Positions 1 through 41,608 of a stretch of 64,000 nucleotides of DNA are shown piece after piece (the stretch's first letter is position 1; every line of letters starts with the position of its first letter). Below the pieces are notes generated by a model. That model was not told where the DNA came from. It saw only the letters and a list, made by a program, of their open reading frames with translations, and ran no database searches. The position numbers and the translations under genes were made by a program. Origin of the DNA: Ricordea florida (lineage: Eukaryota; Cnidaria; Anthozoa; Corallimorpharia; Ricordeidae); NCBI GenBank assembly GCA_949710005.1, contig OX453281.1:29629839-29693838 (forward strand), given 5' to 3'.

Positions 1-846
1 TATACCTCGTCAAACTGGTTTGTGTTGTCGTTGGCGGTCGCTGATCTCTGTGTGGGTGTGTTTGTGTTTCCGCTGGGATTTCTCTGTGACGTTTTATTCT
101 CATGCAACATGAGACTGTATACAGCATTTCACTGGTTCTTTCTCCACTCTTCGGTCGCCAATCTCTGTATTCTGACATGGGATCGTTTTACTGCTATTGT
201 TCATCCATTTAGGTACCACACATCGACTTCAGAGAGACGCCCTCTTTTGCTTATAATGTCAGCCTGGTTGACTTGTCTGGTCATTTCGTTGGCGCTCTTC
301 TTTGGCATGTATGTTATTGAGACCGACACAGCTCATAAAGTCTTGCGACTGGTGGGGGTCTCCGGTTTCGACGTCATTTGCTGTGCATATCTTTTATACG
401 CTGTTGTTAGAATACTTGTGGTAGCTCGAAGGCATTCTAAACATGATCAACATTTACAGCAACAAGTACAGTTTAACCAAAACTTATCCATCGAAAACAA
501 CAGTCAGTCTGTAAGTACACGAGTTAAGTGTACCAGGAGAGGCAGTGCAGCAGCCTTTATAGCTGTTATCGTTTTGTTTTTCTTGAGCTGTTACACGCTT
601 ATCAATTACCTGATTTTATGCTATGCTTTTTCGCCGTGCCACGGTACCGGAGCGCAGTACGCTTCGAAAGTTATAACTGTGCTACTTGTGTTCAATTCAG
701 CAGTGAATCCTGTGGTGTACGCTCTGCTGAAGAAAGATATTAAAACAGAACTGCAAAGGATTATTCTTCGAAACAAATTCGACTCACGCTCGCAAAATTG
801 CGAAAACCGACAGCAAGATACGGTAGCAATGGAACTGGCGCATTAA
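1..846 (+). CDS. Rhodopsin-class GPCR, 5' truncated by window edge
   Basis: The frame is open from base 1 to a TAA ending at 846 (281 residues), so the start codon and TM1 lie outside the window; the in-frame GTG at 22 is inside TM2 and is not a start. TM2 reads LSLAVADLCVG, the DRY position is TWDRF, and TM7 reads NSAVNPVVYALLKKD, which is NPxxY followed by helix 8. A hydrophobic TM6 follows a basic third loop (VKCTRRGSAAAF). There is no intron in the visible part. It should be a seven-helix plasma-membrane receptor signalling through G proteins. The ligand cannot be predicted; aspartate of the aminergic type is not visible in TM3. A cysteine (CNMRLYTAF) lies two positions before the usual TM3 site. 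A second receptor follows in the same orientation. Confidence 0.9.
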   Translation, partial: YTSSNWFVLSLAVADLCVGVFVFPLGFLCDVLFSCNMRLYTAFHWFFLHSSVANLCILTWDRFTAIVHPFRYHTSTSERRPLLLIMSAWLTCLVISLALFFGMYVIETDTAHKVLRLVGVSGFDVICCAYLLYAVVRILVVARRHSKHDQHLQQQVQFNQNLSIENNSQSVSTRVKCTRRGSAAAFIAVIVLFFLSCYTLINYLILCYAFSPCHGTGAQYASKVITVLLVFNSAVNPVVYALLKKDIKTELQRIILRNKFDSRSQNCENRQQDTVAMELAH

Positions 847-1340
847 AGCGTCTCTAAATCGAAAATTTTCACGACATTAAGTAATTGTCAAAACCTTTCT
901 TATTCAGAAAAACTTTACTTGAAACAATTGGGAAACGTCAGGAATTAAGCATGCACAAAAGCAATGCTTGAAGAACTCTGAACAAAACTAATCTAGCCTC
1001 CTCATTATGCAAGAGACTGTTAGAAACAAGGGCTACTGGGAGGGAGAGAATAAAAGAAAGGGGAAAAGGGAGAGGAACTGAGGGTTTCTCCCGTGGTTTG
1101 TTTTAAATATAATGGTGGTTAAAACAAAGAGAACAATTGCTCCTTCTCTGCAGTTAATCAGGCTTTTAGTAGTGAGAGTATCATGCAAAGTCTATATACT
1201 CCTTGATAACATACATAAAAAATTGCAACGCTCTGATTGGCTAAGAACACGTCAATTGCAACAGTGTAAAAAGTTGAAACAGACCTTATTCGCTTAAACA
1301 ATTTGTTTTCCCAATAACGATCACGTGATGATACTCAGGA

Positions 1341-1434
1341 GATTTGGTTCTCTTTCTTGTTCATTAAAGAGTGCAGGCAGACATATTCATGCTTGCATGC
1401 ACTCTTGTTAATGAACAAGACAGAGAACCAAATC
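1341..1434. repeat. Imperfect 94-bp hairpin (MITE-like)
   Basis: The left arm begins GATTTGGTTCTC at 1341 and the right arm ends GAGAACCAAATC at 1434. The arms are about 38 bp with a few mismatches and a short spacer rich in GCATGC. A mobile origin is inferred from the structure. Confidence 0.7.
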
Positions 1435-1821
1435 TAGTATATGATCTGTATTGGAAAAACAAAATGTAGAAGCGAATAAGGTCTATTGAGTCCAAGAAGT
1501 TGAAATTGAGAGCAGAAATTTGAAATTAAATTTTTGCATGTATATAAGTAACAATAAGTAATCAAATGATTTCGAGTGCAACTTTGTAATTGATAAGCAC
1601 ACGTAAATTCTTCAAAGACAACAAATTGCACTCGCTCTATAGGCTCGTGCTCATTTACTTCAAATTGCAATCGAAACCAAATGTAATAAAACTTTTAATC
1701 ACGAAATTTTCAGTTCAAATCAGTTAAGACATCCGTTGCACTGTTAAAGAACAGGTTAGCTGAGAAATGTGCATAAGTTAACTTGAATACTCCAGTAAAC
1801 ACTGCGTTCTTTGCATGGTAT

Positions 1822-2540
1822 CCAGTCGTTTCGTACCCACGACCAGTTCGTACAGAGACGATTCGTACCCGGCCAATCTGGGATGGTTCGTACCCAACCC
1901 TCTGGACGATTCGTACCATGGTCAACATTCATAACAAAAAGCATCTTTGAGAATGATTAAAGATCAACCGTAGTTACCTTGAATGATGCTGACTGTTTAT
2001 CCTCCTTGATTGATAAGTGCATTTTGACAAAGAAAACCGGCTTAAGCACGCGCAACACAAGCTTCACAAATTCTTTCTGTGATCGGCAACTCGATTGTTG
2101 CGTGCGACATGTCGTTAGAGATGTCACGAGTAGGATACGAGTAAACCCCTTTTGTTTATTTTAAAAGAGCATATTTAAGCGAAGTCAAGCGAAGCGAAGT
2201 CAAGTCACTGATTGATTACATTTAACTTTAGATTTAACAGGTTCCGGTTAAATCCGAGCGCGCGCAACACAAGTTAATAGCTTTTTCTTTCGATTCCGAG
2301 TCGCTCGTGATCGGGACAAGCCAATTTCCAAATTGTAAAGAAAGTTTGACTTCCTAAACAGTACCAGTTTATTAGTTGCTTAACTTTGCACTGCGTCAAA
2401 TGTAATAAGTAAAACACTATACTTGACAAGAACAAGATACTGTTTGACACAAAACAACTTGGTAATAGGATGGGTACGAAACGTCCGAGTTGGGTACGAA
2501 TCGTCCGAGTACGAACTGTTCGTGGGTACGAAACGACTGG
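1822..2540. mobile_element. Non-autonomous DNA element with ~31-bp terminal inverted repeats
   Basis: The left end (1822-1852) starts CCAGTCGTTTCGTACCCACG and is matched in reverse complement at 2510-2540. Sub-terminal copies of ACGATTCGTACCC recur inside both ends. No transposase frame is seen. The right end lies about 145 bp upstream of the start codon of the second GPCR, so it could contribute to that promoter. Confidence 0.75.
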
Positions 2541-2684
2541 TAGGCCTTTGCGTAGTAGCTTCCAGTCGATCAGCATCTTTCAGTCACAAACGGAAACCGT
2601 ATTCAAATATTTATGAGTGTCTGTTACTACTACAATTCAAATACTACTTCCGTGTTAAAGGAACAGTTCTTAATAATTTTGAAG

Positions 2685-3701
2685 ATGTTTTCACAAGAGA
2701 TAAATGACTCGAGTTCAAACAACAGCGATGAAATTCTCGAAGCGCACACGTGTTATTTCAGTCTTGGTTTCCGGGTTCCGCTCTCCATCTTATTTGTGGT
2801 TACGTTCGTGCTTTCTGTTGGTGAGAACATTTTGGTCTCGCTGGTCATTTTCTTCGACAAGAAACTTCGAAAACCTTCCAATGGTTACTTATTGAGCTTA
2901 GCAGTCACCGATATATGTAACTCCCTCAGTCTTATTCCCATGGAAATGACGTATATTTGGTGCTACCCACAGTGGCCACTAGGTTCGAAAGGAACAGATG
3001 TGCTGAACGCATTCTGGCTGTTCAGCCTCGTCACCCCGTTCATCACACTCCTGGTTATCAGCGTGGATCGTTTTAAGGCAGTCACCTCTCTTGTACGCTA
3101 TAGAGAGGTAATGTCTTGGTACAAAGCACTTGTATTTATCGTATTAGTGTGGGTATATTCAATTATGGTTGTGGTGCTAATGAGCGTATTTGCCTTTGAC
3201 GCCACAACGGGAGAGTCGTATGAATGGAATGTTAAATACCAATTTTACTATGGGTTTCTTGGATTGCATCTCGTTTTGCCGTTAATCATTATATGCATAC
3301 TTTACCGTACGATCTACCGACATGCTGTCATGAATCGGCGGGAACTGTCGGCGGTTCAAGGTCAGATACATTTAGGTGGCTCGGCCGAAGTGACAGAAAC
3401 AACGAGAGAAACTCGACTGGAAGTTAAAATGGCAAAGACTATTGCATTTGTTATTTTGTTTCTAGTCATTGTATGGATCCCAGTACTGATTCTAGAGGGC
3501 ATTTATGCCACAGAAAGCGAATCATGCGTTATTGAACAGTTGGGTGTGACCAGTGTCTGGCTGACATGCAGTAATGGAGTTGCTAATCCCATTGTTTACT
3601 CACTGAGAAACCCACATTTCAACAGAGCAATGAAACAACTTCTTCAATGCAGGAAGCCTAGGTCTAGAAATGCTAGTGAACGTAACAATGTCAGGGTGTG
3701 A
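2685..3701 (+). CDS. Rhodopsin-class GPCR, single exon, complete
   Basis: An open frame runs from 2613; I prefer the ATG at 2685 (338 residues) because it gives a short N-terminus with the glycosylation sequons NDS and NNS, as usual for these receptors. Seven hydrophobic segments are visible. TM1 is marked by GENILVSLVIF, TM2 by NGYLLSLAVTDI, the end of TM3 by SVDRF in place of DRY, TM6 by VIVWIPVLI and TM7 by NGVANPIVYSLRN. The residue 25 positions before the DRF arginine is threonine, so the usual TM3 disulfide cysteine is absent. The C-tail is short and basic with a cysteine (QLLQCRKPR) that could be palmitoylated. It lacks introns, like many cnidarian GPCRs. Ligand unknown. The stop is 84 bp from the stop codon of a convergent gene. 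Confidence 0.93.
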   Translation: MFSQEINDSSSNNSDEILEAHTCYFSLGFRVPLSILFVVTFVLSVGENILVSLVIFFDKKLRKPSNGYLLSLAVTDICNSLSLIPMEMTYIWCYPQWPLGSKGTDVLNAFWLFSLVTPFITLLVISVDRFKAVTSLVRYREVMSWYKALVFIVLVWVYSIMVVVLMSVFAFDATTGESYEWNVKYQFYYGFLGLHLVLPLIIICILYRTIYRHAVMNRRELSAVQGQIHLGGSAEVTETTRETRLEVKMAKTIAFVILFLVIVWIPVLILEGIYATESESCVIEQLGVTSVWLTCSNGVANPIVYSLRNPHFNRAMKQLLQCRKPRSRNASERNNVRV

Positions 3702-3784
3702 AATACAATTATGGTCTTTCATGTTCCATGAATTATCCCAAGGCATGGTCTGTAATTGTGATTGTAAACTGTCTCCTACTCTCT

Positions 3785-6432
3785 TCAGTTGGTTTGACTC
3801 GCCAAGAACACAGCCACTTGTTCCATAATATCTAAAACAGACACGGAAAGAGCATGTGAAATGATGAAAGACCATTCATAGCCAGTAATGTGATGTCAAG
3901 CATGGGGAGTGAGCCAATCAGAGAGGAGGTTATAATGGTTTTATTTCAGACATAGCAAATTATATATAATAATTTCATAATTAAGCAGAAATAAGATGGC
4001 TGGTATAGCTGGTTGAGAGGGGCATAAAAAGGTGGGAAAACTGTAACAAACATTTTTTGAAAAAACTGCAGCAAAAACAGACTATAATAATAATAATAAT
4101 AATAACTTTATTTCTATAGCGCTCTTATCCTATGTTCAAGGCGCTTTACAGTCATGTAAACAACATTATTAAAAATATTTACAAATTTACAACCATATCC
4201 TATTATATTTACAATGAATAAAAAAGGGAAAAATTAAAACTAACAGAATATATACAAATCTATAACAACAATGATCTGTTATTACTGAATTTAGTAAACA
4301 AGTACATCTTAAGTGATCTTTTAAAACTCGAGATGGTGTGGGACTTCCGAATTTCATAGGGTATTAAGTTCCATTCTCTTGGTGCATGAACAGCAAATGC
4401 TCTATCTCCATAGGTCTTGGTATATGATCTAGGTTGCATTAAAAGTTCATTACTAAGAGACCTCAACGATCTAGTATGAGCACGATAATATAAATTCTGA
4501 GCTAAATAGCTAGGCGATGTCCCATTCAGTGATTTATACACAAGGAGCAGAATGTTGAAAATAATACGATATTGAATCGGTAGCCAGTGAAGCTCGCACA
4601 AAACAGGTGTGATATGCTGAAACTTACTCACTTGCAACACAACTCTAGCTGCCGTGTTATAATGACTGAAACCTTCTTAAGTGCTTGTATTTACAGTGAT
4701 AGACTATCATCACCCCAGTGATAGACTATCATCACCCCAAACCCTTGTGTCTCCTTGTTGGTGGTATTAATTACATACACAGGCTAGAATCTAGAGCACA
4801 AAGTAAATCTTTACCTATTATTTTAAAAGAGTAAGTATCTTGCATGTTTCCCCAATCTTGGATTGCCTTGTTGACAACACCCAGTGAAGCTGTGTAAGTG
4901 AGGGAAGCTATTATATCAATTTTATCTTCATAGCTAGATTTCAGTGTTAAGGAGAAGAATACCTGACCACAGCTAAATGTAAACAGTAACTGGTCAGTGA
5001 TTTTAATAGTCCCCTCAAATGTACAAGTACTCGGATCTTATACCCTCTTAATACCAAGAAATTAAACATTTTACAATGACTGGGGTAAACATTGTTTAGA
5101 TTTGTAGTCTATCACTGTAAATACAACCACTTAAGAAGGTTTCAGTCATTATAAAACTATACCACTGGTGTGTTAGAAGGTAGTTTACTTCGATTTCCAG
5201 TTAAACCAGTAAAAACAGTATTAAGTAGACTGAGCACAGTGTAAGAGAACTAAATGAGATAAAATAAAGAAAATGCTGAAACCCTGAAATATTCCTACTT
5301 TCCATCATGCTGCTCCCTTCACCACCCAAACATCAGTGAAGATAAAAATAAATCCAATTATTGTTCCTACATTCTTGTGTTGCTTCAACACTAAATTCTC
5401 CAATCTGACATAGCATGGATGGTGAAGTGTATTTTGAAGTGGGGGGGGGGGGCTTGAAAACCAGTGCTTAAGGTGCGAGTTTGTAGTGTGGTGTGGGGGC
5501 ATCCTCCCCCAGAAAATTTGGAAATCTAGAGGCTCGGAAATGGTATTTTCAACATTTTCATGAGATATTTCTTAAAAAAAGACAACCTGGATAAGTGTAA
5601 AATGACAAAAAAATGTCATCATCGTAAAAAGTGGGGGGGGGGGGGTTAAATCCCCCCGGCTCTTAACAGTGAAAACTAATTAGCATCATGTCATACAGCA
5701 CTATCACAAAGGATACAGGTCACAGTGCACCTTTTCAAGAATACTAAGCCACTCAAGAAGATCAGCAATTGAAGGATGAGTTACACTTCTTTCACAAACC
5801 AATTTCATGGGAAGAGAACCTTGAAGTGCACAAACAAAGCTGCCATAAGAGCAAAACCCTACCTTAAGCAGTAAAAGGAATATTTATTGCCTCTGCTACG
5901 TTTTCATGCCATTAGAAATCAAGTTAAATTATGCAACTTTTTCGTGCATGTCTAGACAAGATAGAGTTTAGTTATTGGGAAGTTATCTCTTGTTAGTAAA
6001 GGGTTAACACGTACTTGAATGAAAGGAATAAACCTGTAAGCAGCTCAACCACAGCTTCGAAATTTTATCCGAAATGGCCTTGAAAATGCCCCTGTAAGAA
6101 AGCAGTGTTTCATTAGCGGATATCAAAACATGCAAAAGGTTACAGATTTCTCCAACATCAGCTTACAGATCGTCTTGTAGTCCTTTCATGATACATTCCA
6201 TTTGCTTTAACAGTTTGTGTCGAAGTCTTTGTTTCAAATCTTTAAACTCACAAAGTGGAGGATTAGTGAACGAGTTCTCCTCGCATTCGTGTAACTGCTC
6301 TAGCGGACTAGACAACAACTTAATCAGTCCGTGAGAATGACGCTCAGTTTCTTTCCAGCGAATTAGCTGGCTTTCAATCTCTCGGTAGGATTTTGCGAAC
6401 TTTTCATAACACAGAGCCTTTTCTTTTGCCAT
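3785..6432 (-). CDS. AIRIM: AIRIM (C1orf109)-like ribosome maturation factor, one exon not located
   Basis: AIRIM works with the SPATA5/SPATA5L1 AAA+ ATPases in cytoplasmic 60S subunit maturation. Four minus-strand exons fit one another: 6167-6432 (start at MAKEKALCYEKF), 6015-6091, 5731-5819 and a terminal 3785-3831. Family signatures are FKDLKQRLRHKLL in exon 1, SVTHPSIADLLEWL in exon 3 and the tail DIMEQVAVFL in the last exon. Donors gtaagc, gtacgt and gtgcac and all visible phases agree (2, 1 and 0; the last exon is entered in phase 1). At least one exon, expected to carry the tryptophan-containing segment before the tail, was not found between 3832 and 5730, where a LINE end and an inverted-repeat element sit. 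The human protein is about 200 aa. Assignment rests on recall of the family; the terminal exon is the least certain. Confidence 0.72.
4085..4640 (-). mobile_element. 3' end of a CR1/L2-like non-LTR retrotransposon
   Basis: A 126-codon minus-strand frame (4260-4640) carries reverse-transcriptase C-terminal signatures typical of these LINEs: HITPVLCELHWLPIQYRI, LLVYKSLNGTSPSYL, YGDRAFAVHAPREWN and SFKRSLKMYLF. The 3' untranslated part has the AAGGCGCTTTAC motif on the plus strand, and the element ends in an (ATA)n microsatellite near 4084-4104. It is 5' truncated, as is usual for LINE insertions, and lies in an AIRIM intron. Confidence 0.85.
4657..5154. mobile_element. ~500-bp inverted-repeat element (48-bp TIRs)
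   Basis: The end at 4657-4704 (TTATAATGACTGAAACC...) matches 5107-5154 in reverse complement with about one mismatch over 48 bp. A 20-bp piece containing GATAGACTATCATCACCCC is tandemly duplicated just inside the left end. No coding capacity is seen. It adjoins the truncated LINE within AIRIM introns. Confidence 0.85.
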
Positions 6433-6670
6433 TTCATGGGATCTGCTATGAAATCCACAGAATTGAAAGTACAGCCCGAAGTAAATGCATTTCTGACAAT
6501 TCTGCCGCCATTTTAAATCGCCTTTGAAGCTTTCTGCCAGCGGCAATTAACTAAGCTGTTACTTTCTTCAAATAATACTACTCCAATTTTACACAAAAAC
6601 TCAAGTGCAGTATTAAGTAATGATCCCGCTACGAAGCAGGCAGAAAAACAATAGCGCGCGGCAATATTGG

Positions 6671-6820
6671 GTAAGATTTCCGTACAGGTCCCTACTTCAT
6701 TATGCATTCTGTAACTATACTATTTCGTTCTTCGAACACAAGAAATATTTGCACGTGCATTACACCAGACAAGACAGCTTCAGCATGCATAATGAGTAGC
6801 GACCTGTGCGGAAATCTTAC
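6671..6820. mobile_element. Palindromic MITE, family 1, copy A
   Basis: It begins GTAAGATTTCCGTACAGGTC and ends with the near-perfect reverse complement (GACCTGTGCGGAAATCTTAC). It is about 150 bp with internal TTCGTTCTTCGAACACAAG. It lies about 240 bp upstream of the AIRIM start codon. Three further copies are in this window. Confidence 0.85.
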
Positions 6821-6972
6821 CGCAATAGTGTCAGTTAATTTTGTGGTGCTAATTGGCGCATAGAGCAAAAGCCACATTTGACCGAAAGATAGAAAATAGG
6901 GATATGGAAAAGACAAGGTCTAGAAATGACGTTTTTTGAATTTTTTCATTGTTTTGTCGGGGTTTTTTGGTA

Positions 6973-7386
6973 TTAGCCATGGAGATGAGGCGATTTAAAT
7001 GGAACAAGACGATCTAAGATCGTAAGTCGGACAACAGGTAGACGTGCTGTTATGATTGTTGACCACTTATGGTGCGGAGTGGTCCAAAAAAGAAATGCTA
7101 AGGGTACCAAGGTCCTAGTTTCCAACGTGGCATCTTTGTTGTCGTTTCCTCGAGTTTCATCGCGAGGCACCTTGTCTTTATCAGCAAATGCTCTTCTGTC
7201 ACTCTGTCCACATTTTCTGTTCACTGGTAACTCGTTTGATTTCTGGTTTGATTCTAGTGAGACATTCGCTAAATCATTTGATTCTTTTGCTATTTTCAGT
7301 TCGCGGAACGACCCGTTTCGAAATATACGTTCATTACACACGCCAGCGTTTAGAGTGGGTTTACCGCGAACGGTGTGTGGGGTCAT
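6973..7386 (-). other. Unassigned 137-codon open frame
   Basis: A hydrophilic open frame with no recognised domain lies between AIRIM and CCDC180. The opposite strand is also open over much of it (7052-7393), which weakens either as a gene. No splice partner was found. It could be an exon of an unknown gene, a decayed transposon or chance. Confidence 0.2.
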
Positions 7387-7399
7387 ATGTTAGAGCGTA

Positions 7400-8574
7400 G
7401 AAAAGATGACACCATTTGTTTTCAACATATTCGCCATCGACTTCGACATCGTAGAAAGAAGTTTGCGCCCGTATTACGTGTCTGCGGTATTTCCCATTGC
7501 ACGTGACTGCGATTTGCGATGAAACTCGAGGGTAAACCTATAGTCGGTTGCCCGACTAATTAACAATTAACTGTTCGCACCTTTTAAATGAGTTTTGCCG
7601 TACAACTGCCTACCTTTTAGCCGGACCATTACTTAAACTGGTTCACGTGTGATGTATGTTGCATAACTCATGATATAAATGACGCTAGCAACACTCAACC
7701 ATCTCACAGTGATACAGCTGGCGTCATCTGATCAATTTCTAACACTTATCATTTGTTTTGTAATTTGATATTGTTTGCTTTACTGTACAGTGTGATTTTG
7801 ACTTCTTTATATGACGAATGCCACTCCACAGTTTTTTTGCTACTGCATATGAAATAATGCCGGAGCCAATATGTCAAAGTAAACACGAGTGATTGAATGA
7901 GCGAAACAGCCAATCAGCGCGTGCCTATTATTTAGCTTATCATAATGCACAATACAATTCGAGCGATAGGTATGGCAAAAAGGTCCGAATAAACTTAATA
8001 AATGCAGAAGCCACATGCACGCAATGCTTGCCTATTTTTTTACTGGAGTAATGTTTGTCTTCAACTATGGAAGAAAAAGGCGGCTTAACCATTGAAACTT
8101 CAGGCAGAAAGATGAATATTGGGCACTAGCCACCTTGGTAAGAATAAAAAAAATTCAATGATTCCAGTCACCATTTTGTTCGTTCTCTTGTAAAAAAGTG
8201 CAAGGCTATGAAAAAAAAAAACAGAATCTCCCGACTAACACAGTAGTAAATGTATGAAGATTAGTTAGAATTCACGCTTCAGAAAAGAATATAAGTCATA
8301 AGAAATAGTACGGATGTTGTTTAATAGATTTACATTTTTACACTCAACAACTGTACATTTTCTACTAAGACAGGAGCCTATGACTAAGATTATGACCATT
8401 GCTCGGCTTACAAATGTAACAGTAGTAAAACCCGTATTCACCTTAGCTTTCTTGTAAGATGAACGCTTCTAAGCATCTTTTCGTTTAGTTGAAAATTTTC
8501 ATAAACGACTGAAACTGCAAAAAGTAAAGTGGCTTTTATCACAATGATAAGAGGTGTCTGTACAGTGAAAGTTA
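7400..8574. other. Gene-free interval downstream of CCDC180
   Basis: No exon is seen. A motif CCAATCAGCGCG near 7912, common to cnidarian inverted-repeat repeats, suggests a decayed element. The 3' untranslated region of CCDC180 should lie just below 8575; its stop codon sits within TTATTAATAAAG. Confidence 0.45.
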
Positions 8575-41288
<32,714 letters not shown>

Positions 41289-41608
41289 GAGTACCGTAAA
41301 CAATTCTAAAGTATGAAAAAGGGCAAATTATAGTTTTGAAAACTTCATGCAATCCGCCATTTTGCTTCAGCGTTTGTTTGGTAGCAACAATCATTCTAGG
41401 CCCCAGTTGCCTCCCGCGAAAATGTACGTCATACGTCATGTAACACCACAAATCAAAGAAGGCTTGGTGATTTACTTCCGGGCTATTAATTAACCAAAGT
41501 TCAGTTATATTATATAGATCAAAATCCAGAGAATTGGAACCATTTTATTTTAATGGATAGACATTTCTCAATGGAACTGAAACGTCGAAAGTTGTAACAG
41601 AGTTCAGC
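41289..41608. promoter_or_regulatory. Putative bidirectional promoter, CCDC180 / Roco-like gene
   Basis: Only about 320 bp separate the two divergent start codons. It contains two abutting TACGTCA words (41425-41438), which are CREB/ATF half-site-like, a GTTGCC word at 41406 and a GGTAGCAAC word at 41380. The last two resemble RFX X-box halves but do not form a full consensus. Promoter activity is inferred. Confidence 0.5.

Larger units (their letters stand above)
847..2684. other. Gene-free interval between two GPCRs, filled with inverted-repeat elements
   Basis: No convincing exon is seen. The interval contains a 94-bp hairpin (1341-1434) and a roughly 720-bp element with terminal inverted repeats (1822-2540). 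Short frames here lack domains and overlap these repeats. Confidence 0.6.

Noticed and set aside
41370-41415. RFX X-box in the CCDC180 promoter
   Set aside because: Only half-site-like words are present, not the full two-half consensus.
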